From contig NC_080698.1 in NCBI RefSeq assembly GCF_030445035.2, positions 3,665,501-3,729,500 on the forward strand: a stretch of 64,000 nt of DNA, read 5' to 3'. Positions 36,301-46,813 of the stretch are shown here, in pieces. Under the pieces are notes generated by a model. The model saw nothing but the letters and a program-made list of their open reading frames with translations, did not search any database and was not told where the DNA came from. Both the position numbers and the translations under genes were made by a program. Numbering within the stretch: position 1 is the first letter of the stretch; every line of letters begins with the position of its first letter. Source of the stretch: Dasypus novemcinctus (lineage: Eukaryota > Chordata > Mammalia > Cingulata > Dasypodidae).

Positions 36301-39300
36301 GACTCCTTTATTCTTTTTTTCAAATTATTGTCTGAGCAGTAACATTTATTTTACCTATAAGTAAAATCCTGGCTTTAACTTTAGGTATCATCCAAAATCG
36401 GTTCTAGGTAATAGTTGTATTTTCCATAATATTTCCCATAGTATGTGCATGGTAAGTACTCCTATTAGATTAAAGTGCACTGCTGGTTTTGAATAGGTTT
36501 AATTAAGTATGAAATGAACATGTGAAACAATCAGTGAGTGTGTTGAGGAATCATAGTATGCTGAACAATCTGAGCTAGGACTTGGAAAAGGAAAATTTTA
36601 TTTAGGATTACAGGTGAGTCTCAGCCTTGTCCACCTGCTTTTATTTCCTTATGTTTGAAATAACTTCATTCCATTCTTTTGGTTGTTGAATCATTACCTT
36701 TGAGGTCATCTGAGATTGGGTCTTATCCCTAACTCTGTCCTCTGGCAGACTAATAGAGAGGCATTTTTAAACTAGGTATCCCCATCTTTTTTTTTTAAGC
36801 GCTATCACACACCTCCGCGGTCAAGATCCTGTTCTGAATCAGATGATGACGACAGCAGTGAAACTCCTCCTCACTGGAAAGAGGAAATGCAGAGGTTAAG
36901 AGCGTACAGACCACCTAGTGGAGAAAAATGGAGTAAAGGAGATAAGTAAGGGCTTTGTGCATAAGCATAGTCTTTTATCTGCTCTATTTTGAGTGAGGGA
37001 ATAGAGTTTTATATTTCTATTCGAACTCTTAAAAAGTCATAGTCAAAATGAGGCTGTGACCTAAAGAATGCATTTGGGAATACTTGGTGATGCTGCTCGC
37101 TGGGAGGCCTGAATAGCTTTGTGGGGCTTTTAAATAGAAATTCTTTTCTCCCTTGCAAAGCTGTAAGCCTGCTGAATCTCTTAAAGATTTCTTGTTCAAT
37201 TTTAGAAATAACCCAAACTTAAAAAGAATTATGTAGGAGATTGTGTCCTAGCCTAGCCACTCATTAGTACTACACTTAAGAATTAATTGGTAGAAAAGTG
37301 TTCCCACCTCTTTTTTTTTTTTTTAAAGATTTATTTATTTATTTATTTCTCTCCCCTTCCCCCTCCCATCCCGGTTGTCTGTTCTCTGTGTTTATTTGCT
37401 GCGTCTTCTTTGTCTGCTTCTGTTGTTGTCAGTGGCATGGGACTCTGTTTCTTTCTGTTGCGTCATCTTGTTGTGTCAGCTCTCCGTGTGTGCTGCACCA
37501 TTCCTGGGCAGGCTGCACTTTCTGTCGCACTGGGCGGCTCTCCTTACGGGGCGCACTCCTTGCGCGTGGGGCTCCCCTACACGGGGGACACCCCTGTATG
37601 GCAGGGCACTCCTTGCACGCCATTAGCACTGTGCGTGGGCCAGCTCCACATGGGTCAAGGAGGCCCGGGGTTTGAACCGTGGACCTCCCATGTGGTAGAT
37701 GGACGCCCTAACCACTGGGCCAAGTCCACCGCCCATGTTCCCACCTCTTAAACTCAGTGACAGTGTCTGTTTTAGACATGGGACCGTCCCCAGTGTTCTG
37801 GAAAAAATATGAATGGGACTCCATGCAATTCTTCATGGCAGAATTCTCTTTTTCTCTGCTGGCATCTGTTAGTACAGTTGGAAATTGGAAGAGGGTAGAA
37901 AAGGCATGGATCTTCCACATGGAAATGGCTTAGACTCTGGTGCAGTGCACTTGCAGTTTTCAGCTCTGACATCATTGCAGATTATAAAGCCTGCTTTTGT
38001 TTTCATGTACTTTTCCCTCAATTTCTATAGTAAAAAGTCTTGCTTGCCTTTGTGAGGCAATCATATATCCTTTTAAGAGAAAGAGGATTCTCTTGGATTT
38101 TGGGCAGTGACTTGTACCTGTAGGGAATCAGCACAGTTGTTTGGGAACTTGATTTGACTCTCCCTGAAAAATTGTTCCTGGAGGGGAGGAGGTTGGGAGT
38201 GGATCTCAGACCAGAACTCAGTGTGTCAGCATGTGTCAGCAGTGCTTTTACCATTAGTTGGTTTGATTTTGGTTTGAATTTGAAAAATATTTTTCTACCA
38301 AACTTGAAAACCCCTTCTGGCTTTGAAAATAACCCTTTTGTTAGTGCCTCTGAGCTTAGAAGGGCAAGGCAGGCCTGTTGCCATTGATTCATCCTCCCTG
38401 TTTGTGCTTCAGCTGCTGGTGGGGTCTGTGCTTTGCTGCTCAGCAGACTCCCCTGCTTTTGCGTTGACAGCAGGCGTTTCTGAATTTCAAGGCACAGAAA
38501 ACGTGCTTTACAATAATGGCATGCTGGGGAGCCGATGTGACTCAGCGTTTGAGCGCTGGCTTCCTACACACAGGATCCCAGGTTTAACACCTAAAAGAAT
38601 AATAATAATTGCATGTTTTTTCCTTTTTCACAGGTTAAGTGACCCCTCTTCTAGCCGATGGGATGAGAGAAGCTTGTCCCAGAGATCCAGGTCATGGTCC
38701 TACAATGGCTATTATTCAGATGTTAGTACAGCAAGACACTCCGACAGTCACCATAAAAAACACAGAAAAGAGAAAAAGCTCAAGCATAAAAAGAAAGCTA
38801 AAAAGCAGAAACATTGCAGAAGACACAAACAGGCTAAGAAAAGAAGGGTTCTCGTGCCATCTGATGTAGAATCCTCAAAATCTTCCATGAGACGAATGAA
38901 ATCCTCTTGCGATAGAGAAAGGCGATCTCATTCTTCCTCGTTATCATCTCGTCACTCCTCAAAGAGGGACTGGTCTAAATCTGATAAGGATGACCAGAGC
39001 TCTTCAGGCCATTCCAGCAGAGACTCATACCGATCGAAATCTCACTCGCGGTCTTATTCGAGGGGCAGCTCAAGATCAAGGACTGCATCAAAATCCTCAT
39101 CGCATTCTCGAAGTAGATCAAAGTCCAAATCTAGTTCCAAGTCGGAGCATCAAAGGGCAGCCTCAAAATCACCCAGAAGAACCATCTCTCAGTTAAGTGA
39201 AAATAAACCGGTTAAAACAGAACCTTTAAGAGCAACAGTGCCACAAAATGAAAACATAGTAGTACAACCAGTGGTGGCAGAAAATATTCCTGTAATACCG

Positions 39301-42300
39301 CTGAGCGACAGTCCCCCACCTTCGAGGTGGAAGCCTGGACAGAAGCCCTGGAAGCCCTCTTATGAGCGGATTCAGGAAATGAAAGCCAGAGCAACCCATC
39401 TGCTGCCCACCCCGAGCACTTACAGTTTAGCAAGTATTAAAGAGACCAGTAGCTCATCATCCTACCATAAAAGACAAAAAAATTCAGAAAGTGATCGGAG
39501 TGCTTATTCAAAATATAGTGATAGAAGTTCAGAAAGTTCACCACGGTCAAGGAGCAGATCTAGTAGGTCTTACTCCAGATCCTACACGAGGTCACACAGC
39601 CTGGCCAGCTCACGTTCGCGGTCTAGGTCTCCATCCTCTAGGCCTCGTTCGCGAAATAAATACAGTGATCAGTCACAGTGTAGTCCATCGTCCTCATACT
39701 CTTCTGTGAGCAGTGATGATGGGAGATGCACCAAGAGGAAATTTAGATCCACTGGGAAGAACCATAACACTTCAGATAAAAGGCAGAGAAGCAGCTCTGA
39801 AAAGACACGGCGCAATAAGTATGTCAAAGGCAGACGCAAGTCTTCATGTCAGAGAAAGTATAGTGAAAGCAGGTCGTCTTTGGATTATTCTTCAGACAGT
39901 GAACAGTCAAGTGTTCAAATTACACAGTCAGCCCTGGAAAAAGAGAAGCAGGTCCAAATAGAAATAACTAATAATAAACAAGAGAAAAACAGAGAGGAAG
40001 AGAAATCCAAGACGGAACGGCAATGCCTTCGTTCAAAAAAAAGGTCTTTGAAAGAGAATCTTTCTGATCGCTTTAGAAATGGCAATAAGCCCAAAAGGAA
40101 GAATTATGCTGGGAGCAAATGGGACTCTGAGTCAAATTCAGAACGGGATGTAACCAAAAACAGTAAAAGTGATTCCCGTTTGTCTTCTGATAAGGAAGAA
40201 GGTGAGGCCACATCAGATTCTGAATCAGAGTTTGGTGAAATTGACATCAAAGCCAAACCCACAACAAAGTCCTCGGCAGATCCTTCCCTGCTTCATGGCA
40301 GTGGGGCCTGGAAACCAAGCAAACGGCGGCTGTCGGCTTCGGGTTCCGAGGGGTCCTTTTCCAGTTCAGAAAACAACAGAGGAAAGCCACAGAAGCACAC
40401 ACAGGGGTCACAGGAAAATCTGAAAAGGGAACGTACCAAAAAAGTGAAAGAGAAATTGAAAGGGAAAAAAGACAAAAAGCCCAAGGCTCCAAAACGTAAG
40501 CAGGCCTTTCACTGGCAGCCTCCACTGGAATTTGGTGAGGAGGAGGAGGAAGAGATTAATGAGAAGCAAGTTGCTCAGGAGTCAAAAGAGAAAAAAGTTT
40601 CTGAAAACAATGAAACCATAAAAGAAGATATTCCAAAAACAGAGAAGTCCTGTGAAGATGGCAGCCTTTCAGGTAAACATAACGCGGTGTCTATTTCATC
40701 AGATCTTGATGTGCTTACTAAAGATGGTGATAAGAGCAGCATTTCTCCCACAATTTTAAATACTGAGGAAAATATAGTCAGTTTTCCCCAAAATGTTCTG
40801 CATATTGAAGAGAGTGTCCCAAGCGGAGCGGAGGATGTGCTTCAAACAGACGACAATATGGAAATTTGTACTCCTGATAGGAGTTCCCCAGCAAGGGTAG
40901 AGGAGGCTTCCTCTCCAGGAAATTCCAGGTTTGACACGCCAGAGACAGGCACTGTCCAAACACGGGATGCACAGACGGAACATCCTGAGGCAGAGGTCGT
41001 GAAGCAGGAGAGTGGCAGCTCTGAAAGCAGAGCAATGAGTGGAGCGGGGCACCAGGATAGCAGTTCCGCCATCTCGGCCGGTGCTGGAGACAGTGCCGCT
41101 CCGAAGGAGGCAGCCGAGAAGAGCCCTGTCAGCCTCGTGGATAACAAGTGGAAGCCCCTGCAGGGAGTGGGGCACCTGGCAGCGCCTGCTGCTGGCACGT
41201 CTAGCGCCGTGGAGGCCAAAGCGTTGACCACTGTGCCTGAGGTGAAGCCCCAAGGCTTGAGAATAGAAATTAAAAGCAAAAATAAAGTTCGCCCTGGGTC
41301 TCTCTTTGACGAAGTAAGAAAGACGGCACGTTTAAACCGGAGGCCCAGAAACCGGGAGAGCTCAAGCGAGGAGCAGACACCCAGTCGGGACGCTGCCAGC
41401 CAGTCCAGGAGCCCAAGCAGGTCTCGGAGCAAGTCTGAGACCAAGTCCAGACACAGGACGAGGTCTGTCTCCTCCAGCCACTCGAGAAGCCACTCGCGAA
41501 GCTCCACGTCGTCTTATCGGTGAGCAGTGTTCTCTTTCCCTAACGCCAGAGTTAGGGACAAGATCGCTATTTCCAGATCTCTGAAAGGGAATAAAGAGAC
41601 AGCGTGTGCTCTGCGACCTGGAGAGCAGATCCAGGACAGGGAGCGGGGCCTCCGGGGAGGAAGCGTGGGCTCTGAGAGACCGCAGCTGCCCTTGGGCGCT
41701 CCCTGGTTGGGTGCACGCGGCCACGGCAGGTGGGAGTGCTCCGTCTTTAACGGCGGGCAGCCGCTCTCGCACCTGGCAGAGATGCTGCCAGAGAGAATCC
41801 TGAACTTCAGCGTAGAGTGACCCGGAGGTCAGCAGCTGACCCTCCGGTTTACACGTGTGGAAGGGGAGGCTGGAGAGGCCCAGTCCCCGCCCAGGGCGGC
41901 CCCCAGGTGAGGATCTCATTTGGGGGAACACATAGGGTGGAAATAATCACCTTGAGGTGGGGGCGGGCCAGTCTCCCACTGTGTCTTACCCTTGTCCGCA
42001 GCGTAGACTGGACAGTGCGGAGAATGAGAATTAAACACTGCAAGCCTAGAATCGGGATGGCAATAGGAAGTTTGTGAGTGGTTGTAGTCTTGTCTTTTCC
42101 TTGTAAATATTTCATAGTCTTACCTCACAGTCTCTTAGTTACTTACATCCCTTATTATATGGGGCTGGATTTTCATCATTTGAACTGAAAATTTACAGGC
42201 AGAATCTTTGACCACTCTTTTCTTTTCTAATTACCCCTCAGTCTTTTTCTTCCCTTGAGCTCCCCCTGGATTTTTTTAGTAAAGGACATGGCACGTGCAC

Positions 42301-45300
42301 CTGTAGACACTGTCTCCCCTGTACTTGGGTCGCTTGCTGGCCGGCTGCCGTGCCTCCCCTCCCTGGCTCACTAAACCAGTGCTGGTTCTCGGGTCCACCC
42401 TCAGGCCCCCTCTGGAAGCCTCTGCCGGCTCTCCTCACCCCTCTCAGACCACTGTTCTCTCTGGGCTCCCCCCCTTCTGCTCTGGCTCCCAGCAGGCCTT
42501 GCTGCCTGGGCTCACACTCCTGGGGGTGTCTAGGGGTGCCTGCAGAGCTGCTTCTGTCTGCAGGCAGGCTGCCCTGTCCCCTTCCACACCGCGCGGCACT
42601 GTGGTGATGCCAGGCAGCTCCTCACTCGTGCCCCTTCCCTCTGGCCTTGGGAGGGGTGATATTTCATCTTAAAAATGGAGAGCGTGCGGCATAGAAAGGC
42701 CCGGAACTTGTTCCAGGCTCTGCAGCTCGTGGGAAGTAGCCCGAGATGGCCGAGCCTGGGCACCCCCTGGGCCTGACTCCCCCCAGGCCGTCGCTCTCCG
42801 GCCAGCCGCCTCCCAGGGTCTGCTCTTTGACTGCCGAGCACAGTTAGGGCCTTGGAGCATAGGGCAGTCGTTCTTGTGCAGATCACGTCCTCCAGCACAC
42901 CCAGGTGTAGTGAGCAGGACCTGTGGGGACCTGACGTGGGCCGCCTGTCCCAGGCTACCTCTGGATGGCGGGTGTAGCCTACGGGGAGAAGGGCTGGATG
43001 TCTGGGGAAGCTGGCAGGATTCTGCTACTTAAGGTTTTTGCTTGCTTGTTTGATTAAATAGTCAATAGGTATAAACATAAAACAAATGAGTAAGGTATAA
43101 AAATGATATAATGGATGCTCATGTACCTGTCATCTAGCTTCAAAAATAAGCGTTAACCTTCCTGATATAGCCCTTTCCAACGCCAGCCTACTTTGTCTCC
43201 TCTTTCCTACCATTATTCTAAATTTTGAATTTTAATTTCATTGTTTTTCTTTATAGTTTTACCACAAGTATTTCTACACAAGTCTGCTCTTGCATGTTTT
43301 CTGACTTCCTGAAAATAAAACCCTGCTACACAGAGATGTCCTTTCCCTCTGCACTTGCTTTTTTCACCCAGCATTATGTTCCCGAGTTATAGCTCTGCTG
43401 ATACAGGCAGCTGTAATTCATGAATTATTTTATTTTAGAATATTGTGTTATATGTCTATGCTTCCATCTTTTCTTAATCCATTTTTCTGTTCATGGAGAT
43501 TGGGATTATTTCCTTTTTTGTTACTACGGACGATCTTCTCTGAACATGCCTGTACCAGTCTTTCCTGGTTTCTCTAGTGCATTCCATCCTGTTGAAGCTC
43601 TGGTTGTTTCTGGATTGTGCCATTAGCTGCCACTGTCGTACCACTGTGAGGAGTTCACAAGACCTTTCAAGACCCCTCCTCCTTTGGGCTTGCCTTCCCT
43701 CCCCCCAGTGGTTCCTGCGAGGGGCACTGGGAGTTAGTGGTGCTTTTCCCACTCTTTAATGTAGATCAAGGAGCTACTCAAGAAGTCGGAGCAGAGGATG
43801 GTACAGCAGAGGGCGCACGAGGAGCCGGAGCAGTTCCTACCGCAGTTACAAAAGCCATAGGTGAGCTGGTGACCTGGCCCTCAGAGTGGCCTCCGGCTCG
43901 TGTGCCTCTCGGGGCTGCGCAGGCAGAGCAGAATGGGGGGGCCTGGCGGGGCTCTGCAGGTCCCAGGCTGGCCTGCTGCCACCGAGCCGCGGCACTCCTG
44001 CCGGCTGTGCCCAGCACGGGGTCTTCCTGGAGCGGAGCAGAGAAACAGCAGAGGGATTTAAAACCCCATCCCTGGGATCTTCCTGCACTGAGTTCACATC
44101 TCCAGTCACCTCTGGACTTGGGTTAGAGACTGGGATAGGAAGAGCTTAGAGCTCTCTAGTTCTCCCCGCTTCTTGCCTCCTTTGGCCTCTGACGTGCTGT
44201 CCACCACGGCAGCCTCACTTTGCTTCTAAGTGGCCAGGCTGTCCAGACCTGTTCTCCTTCCCCACCCAGATCAGAGCCTCCCCAGTGACTTCCTTTATGT
44301 GCACCTCACAAAAGAATGTGCAAGACTTCACCTTTCTTAGGAAATCCAATATGCTTTTTTTAAAAATCCAGTATGAAAAATAACTAGAGCTGGATTTCAC
44401 AGTGTGTTCCCCCTGGTGGGCAGATACCTGTCTAGATGTGGGGTGTAACCTGCCTTGCCCTGCACCACACGATGACGGTCTTGCTTGTGATTAATCGCAG
44501 GACGTCCAGCAGGAGCCGATCCAGGAGCAGTTCGTACGGTGCCCACAGTCGGTCCAGGTACGGGGCTCGGCAGCCGCCTGCGGGGCAGAGTGGCCGGCCT
44601 TGTTTGAGCACCCCTAATCCATGTGTTGTTTTATTGAAGAACTTGAATGTGTATATATGTCTTATGAAACCATACCCCAGCTAAATGTGGTCTTTTTCTT
44701 TTTTTTTAAAGATTATTTATTTAATTCCACCCCTCCCCCGGTTGTCTGTTCTCTGTGTCTATTTGCTGCATCTTGTTTCTTTGTCTGCTTCTGTTGTCGT
44801 CAGCGGCACGGGAAGTGTGCGTGGCGTCATTCCTGGGCAGGCTGCACTTTCTTTCTTGCTGGGTGGCTCTCCTTACGGGGTGCACTCCTTGCACGTGGGG
44901 CTCCCCTACGCGGGGGACACCCCTGCGTGGCGTGGCACTCCTTGCGCGCATCAGCACTGCGCATGGGCCAGCTCCACACGGGTCAAGGAGGCCCGGGGTT
45001 TGAACCGCAGACCTCCCATGTGGTAGACGGACGCCCTAACCACTGGGCCAACTCTGTTTCCCAAATGTGGTCTTTTTGACAATTTTTATTGTCAGCCCCT
45101 TGTACTCAAGTGTCAAAAGTGACCATGTCAAATTGTAATGGCAGGTGTTTATTAAAGATATTTGCCTACTAAGATCCACCAGCCTCAAGTTAATTCAGTG
45201 TTAATTTTTCAGTGCAGAAATAAGCATTTCCCTGTTTAATACCAATAATCTAATTTGGAGCACTTGTTAAATGTTTTCACAATATTTGTTATAGAAATGT

Positions 45301-46813
45301 GTTCTCACACAGTATATAGTGCCCATGTCCTAAAACTACAAAGCAGTGGGATAGATGAGTATTTGCCTGGGAAATCTTAGCGTTTGTTGTTGCTGTTAAA
45401 GCAGGTCCTACACTTACGACAGCTACTACAGCAGGAGTCGGAGTCGAAGTAGAAGCCAGAGGAGTGACAGTTACCACCGAGGCAGGAGTTACAGTCGGCG
45501 GTCCAGGTGGGTGTCTCCTTCAGACCACTGCATGTTACTGTGGGGACTTGCTGGTGGAAGAGAAAGTGCAACCTTCTGAGGACAGAAATACTTCTTTCTC
45601 TTCCTGTATTTCAGCAGTGCACAGAGCTACTTAAAGTGGCCTTTGTATTAAGAGCTGCTGGGTACATGTTTGTTGGTTATTGTTAATGTTTGAATCTAAA
45701 ATGGATTTTTAAATATTCATGTATCCTTGGACAAGCATTTCTTTTGGAAGGAGTAAAGACAGATGGCCACCAAACCACGGCCCACTTCCTTAAATGGGGC
45801 TGGTTGGTAAAAATAGCAGAGCAGTTTGTCAATGTTTTAAATTTTAAAATGGTATAAAATGTCACAATCAGATGCTTTGGAGGCAGGACTGGAGTTTATG
45901 TCTTGTCAGTTGTATGTATAAATATGACGAGAACCACAGAAGTCTTTCCAGTGATTTTTGTAACGTCTCCCACTGGCTTCTGGTTTTGCCCTCCCCAGCC
46001 ACTGCAGCTGCGGTGAGCCTTGTAAAATGTCAGCGTAAGCTGGACACGCACTGCCTGAGCGGCCCTCGGCTCCTGTCCAGGCTCCCCAGCAGCACACGCG
46101 GGCCTCCACCTGCGGGCTTCCCGCCTTGATGTGCTGGAACCTGTTTTTTCTGCCTGGAGACACAAGATGCCCACGCCACCAGCTCTCCTCCTGCCCCTTG
46201 AAATGGCCAGTTTCCACCTGACCTGTCAGTCTCCATTTTGACCCGCCGCCTCTGGGAAGCCTTCCTGACTGCTAATCCCGGAGTGTGGCCGCTCCTGTCT
46301 GCTGCTGAGCAGCCGTTGTTCCTCCCGGGGCAATCGTTTACCTCACCCGCTTGTCAAGGGGCTGTAGTTCATCTGCTTTCTTTGGTCCCAGTGCCTGGCA
46401 TAGTGACTGGCTCTCAGTGAGTACTTTTCAGACTAAATGATGATGACCATGACCAGGTTAACTTGCTCATTTGCATGAATAGTTTCCAGATCATTCTTAA
46501 GTTGTGGTATTTCTTTGTTTTATCTTAACTTTGATACTACCAGTTGTCATTTAAAGCATCTTTGAAAAGTCTAAAGTCAGCAGTTTTCCCCTTTGTCCAC
46601 CCACTGTGCTATGCCACATTGACAGTGTTTTCAAACCACTGATATCAAAAAAGAAGCTCCAAGAGGAATCTAAAGGATTGACAGTTAAGAGGTTTTTGTG
46701 TATTTGTTTTCTGTTTTTTGTGCAGGAGTTGTAGATCTTACGGCTCTGACAGCGAAAGTGACCGAAGTTACTCTCATCACCGGAGCCCCAGCGAGAGCAG
46801 CAGATATAGTTGA
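18265..46813 (+). CDS. NKTR: NKTR, natural killer cell triggering receptor (5'-partial, 15 exons)
   Basis: NKTR is a large nuclear cyclophilin-family protein: an N-terminal peptidyl-prolyl isomerase domain followed by a long Ser/Arg-rich tail of the kind found in splicing-associated proteins. It was first described as an NK-cell tumour-recognition molecule. Exons: 18265-18339, 19471-19578, 20085-20129, 21882-21969, 31012-31041, 31520-31665, 32644-32866, 33335-33490, 36200-36287, 36800-36945, 38634-41519, 43765-43860, 44501-44557, 45405-45506, 46726-46813. They sum to 4,334 nt. The first two bases finish a split Val codon and the rest gives 1,443 residues and a TGA, with phase kept at every junction. 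The cyclophilin domain ends near residue 184 (human-like numbering). The preceding exon, about 20 residues with the ATG, is not visible here. The identification rests on continuous, near-identical similarity to human NKTR as I know it. All introns are GT-AG. Confidence 0.97.
18593..18986 (+). mobile_element. DAS-type SINE in NKTR intron
   Basis: Sense copy starting aaggaagtggacatggctc, ending in an A-run. Flanking duplication a(n)gcatattt at 18577-18592 and about 18988-19003. It lies about 250 bp downstream of the NKTR exon 18265-18339. Confidence 0.9.
19471..19578 (+). CDS. NKTR: NKTR exon: cyclophilin catalytic Arg/Phe/Gln motif
   Basis: Flanked by tttccag and gtagag. It encodes [18 protein letters not shown] and then [18 protein letters not shown]. 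The F-H-R, F-M-I-Q and G-G-D-F residues correspond to the catalytic Arg55, Phe60 and Gln63 region of cyclophilin A, so the isomerase core is intact. The GEKG insertion is typical of the large nuclear cyclophilins. Confidence 0.97.
20085..20129 (+). CDS. NKTR: NKTR exon (45 nt): cyclophilin loop
   Basis: Flanked by atttgcag and gtaagg. It encodes [15 protein letters not shown] and enters and leaves in phase 1. This is the glycine-rich loop after the catalytic strand in divergent-loop cyclophilins. Confidence 0.95.
21882..21969 (+). CDS. NKTR: NKTR exon: cyclophilin core
   Basis: Flanked by caaacag and gtgagt. It encodes [18 protein letters not shown] and then [11 protein letters not shown] plus the first two bases of an Ile codon. 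The L-S-M-A-N and N-G-S-Q-F-F-I motifs line the cyclophilin active-site groove. The next intron is about 9 kb, the longest one wholly inside the window. Confidence 0.96.
22381..22440. repeat. T/G low-complexity tract
   Basis: Repeated ttttgttttg and ttttttgttt units in the NKTR intron. Confidence 0.85.
25003..25130 (+). mobile_element. MIR-like element
   Basis: Contains ttagagatcatctagtccaa, a characteristic MIR core segment, with degraded flanks. Confidence 0.6.
26241..26328 (-). mobile_element. Short tRNA-head SINE
   Basis: Antisense: gtttgttttaggaggtactg, then a head ending agctgtatctacttccc. Confidence 0.75.
26345..26440 (-). mobile_element. Short tRNA-head SINE
   Basis: Antisense: ttgtttttaggaggtacctg, then a head ending gagctacatccgctcccc. 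Tandem neighbour of 26241-26328. Confidence 0.78.
31012..31041 (+). CDS. NKTR: NKTR micro-exon (30 nt), active-site loop
   Basis: Only 30 nt, between tgtacag and gtaaga. It finishes the Ile codon and encodes TTKPAPHLD plus two bases of Gly. His (31031-31033) sits where cyclophilin A has Trp121, the main cyclosporin A contact; this substitution is known in NKTR. Entry and exit are both in phase 2, so skipping would keep the reading frame. Confidence 0.95.
31520..31665 (+). CDS. NKTR: NKTR exon: end of cyclophilin domain
   Basis: Flanked by gtgacag and gtaaga. It reads [20 protein letters not shown] and continues through [20 protein letters not shown] to the end of the domain at about residue 184. 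V-H-V-V-F-G is the conserved cyclophilin strand after the Trp121 position. Confidence 0.97.
31855..32480 (+). mobile_element. LINE-2 3' end
   Basis: Follows the L2 3'-end pattern: cttgcctgggttactgcaga, then ctggtc/ccttgc segments, tccctcttccctcagatgcc, and the terminal cttaccatttgtcatagcaa. Highly diverged, in the intron between NKTR exons 31520-31665 and 32644-32866. Confidence 0.7.
32644..32866 (+). CDS. NKTR: NKTR exon: Lys/Arg- and Ser-rich linker
   Basis: The acceptor (ttcttaaaag) is weak and purine-rich close to the junction; the donor is gtgagt. The exon encodes [15 protein letters not shown], a run of Ser with acidic residues, then a strongly basic stretch ([22 protein letters not shown]) that probably serves as a nuclear localisation signal. 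Charge is separated: Ser/Glu first, Lys/Arg after. Confidence 0.94.
33335..33490 (+). CDS. NKTR: NKTR exon: linker
   Basis: Flanked by tctcaag and gtaagt. It encodes [35 protein letters not shown] and [15 protein letters not shown]. The block ending in [12 protein letters not shown] is shared with the paralogous nuclear cyclophilin PPIG. Confidence 0.95.
34205..34923 (+). mobile_element. hAT-type DNA transposon with transposase remnant
   Basis: The right end is gtttgcaaacccctg, like the CAGGGGTYGGCAAAC termini of a mammalian hAT family, with the left part (gggtctgtgggccacatccc, tgtttttgtacggcccat) also matching. Between 34565 and about 34709 an open segment reads [17 protein letters not shown] and then [14 protein letters not shown], resembling the hAT transposase C-terminal dimerisation region. 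Boundaries are approximate. Confidence 0.65.
35265..35400 (+). mobile_element. MER5A-like DNA element
   Basis: cagtttttctcaatcttggc, then aattccaggccacaccccag and gtcagaatgctg follow the MER5A order. Diverged. Confidence 0.6.
35615..35745 (+). mobile_element. MIR-like element
   Basis: gaggattaaatgagctaatg, then taatgccttgcacattgtaa and ctcaataaaa match the 3' half of MIR. Confidence 0.65.
36200..36287 (+). CDS. NKTR: NKTR exon: linker
   Basis: Flanked by tttttag and gtatgt. It encodes [18 protein letters not shown] and [11 protein letters not shown]. Phase is continuous with both neighbours. Confidence 0.94.
36800..36945 (+). CDS. NKTR: NKTR exon: [10 protein letters not shown] segment
   Basis: The acceptor follows a T-tract (ttttaag); the donor is gtaagg. 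It encodes [18 protein letters not shown] and [20 protein letters not shown], and ends with two bases of a Lys codon. R-Y-x-T-P-P-R-S-R-S and P-P-H-W-K-E-E motifs are signatures of the NKTR/PPIG family. Confidence 0.96.
37313..37735 (-). mobile_element. DAS-type SINE
   Basis: Antisense full-length copy. A 14-bp target duplication, tgttcccacctctt, is at 37299-37312 and 37736-37749. In the intron before the large RS exon. Confidence 0.93.
38527..38596 (+). mobile_element. SINE tRNA-head fragment next to a splice acceptor
   Basis: ggggagccgatgtgactcag and the following box ending atcccaggtttaa match the short SINE head in sense orientation. It ends about 37 bp before the acceptor of the large NKTR exon. 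Confidence 0.7.
38634..41519 (+). CDS. NKTR: NKTR large RS-domain exon (2,886 nt)
   Basis: One exon gives about two thirds of the protein (about residues 389-1350). It starts [20 protein letters not shown], carries Ser/Arg and Lys-rich low-complexity sequence, then the conserved block [20 protein letters not shown]. Next come a second RS region, an acidic and Lys-rich region with [17 protein letters not shown], and a segment repeating W-K-P (WKPLQGVGH). It ends with [20 protein letters not shown] and RS dipeptides. The acceptor is ttttcacag, the donor gtgagc at 41520. The frame stays open back into the upstream intron to 38323, but the acceptor and family homology place the exon start at 38634. 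Such regions are heavily phosphorylated and direct nuclear-speckle localisation in the family. Confidence 0.97.
42655..42760 (+). mobile_element. MIR-like element
   Basis: ttaaaaatggagagcgtgcg, then aacttgttccaggctctgca and agctcgtgggaagtag follow the MIR core order. Confidence 0.5.
43040..43620 (-). mobile_element. Old LINE-1-like fragment, antisense
   Basis: Sequence such as ttttttcacccagcattatg and tcttaatccatttttctgtt resembles the complement of old L1 3' ends. Highly diverged; ends about 140 bp before NKTR exon 43765-43860. Confidence 0.5.
43765..43860 (+). CDS. NKTR: NKTR exon: terminal RS exon 1
   Basis: Flanked by aatgtag and gtgagc. It encodes [20 protein letters not shown] and then [11 protein letters not shown]. 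The four terminal exons all begin inside an Arg codon (phase 2), so they are mutually frame-compatible. Confidence 0.94.
   Translation: MKELLKKSEQRMVQQRAHEEPEQFLPQLQKP
44501..44557 (+). CDS. NKTR: NKTR exon: terminal RS exon 2 (57 nt)
   Basis: Flanked by atcgcag and gtacgg. It encodes [18 protein letters not shown] with split Arg codons at both ends. Being a multiple of three in matching phase, it can be skipped in frame. Confidence 0.92.
44698..45062 (-). mobile_element. DAS-type SINE
   Basis: Antisense copy. A 15-bp target duplication, aaatgtggtcttttt, is at 44683-44697 and 45063-45077. It lies 140 bp downstream of the 57-nt NKTR exon. Confidence 0.93.
45405..45506 (+). CDS. NKTR: NKTR exon: terminal RS exon 3 (102 nt)
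   Basis: Flanked by aaagcag and gtgggt. It encodes [20 protein letters not shown] and [13 protein letters not shown] with Arg codons split at both boundaries. Confidence 0.94.
45960..46440 (+). mobile_element. LINE-2 3' end
   Basis: ggaagccttcctgactgcta, then cagtgcctggcatagtgact and ctctcagtgagtac follow the L2 3' terminus. In the last NKTR intron. Confidence 0.65.
46726..46813 (+). CDS. NKTR: NKTR last coding exon and stop
   Basis: Flanked upstream by tgtgcag. It encodes [20 protein letters not shown] and PSESSRYS, then TGA (46811-46813). The C-terminus ends R-Y-S as in other mammalian NKTR proteins. Confidence 0.96.

Noticed and set aside
37287-37751. 154-codon open frame
   Set aside because: It is the translation of an antisense SINE; near-identical peptides occur at every SINE copy in the window.
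38323-38633. NKTR exon starting at the ATG at 38323
   Set aside because: The translation matches NKTR only from 38634, directly after a strong acceptor, and a SINE fragment lies in between.
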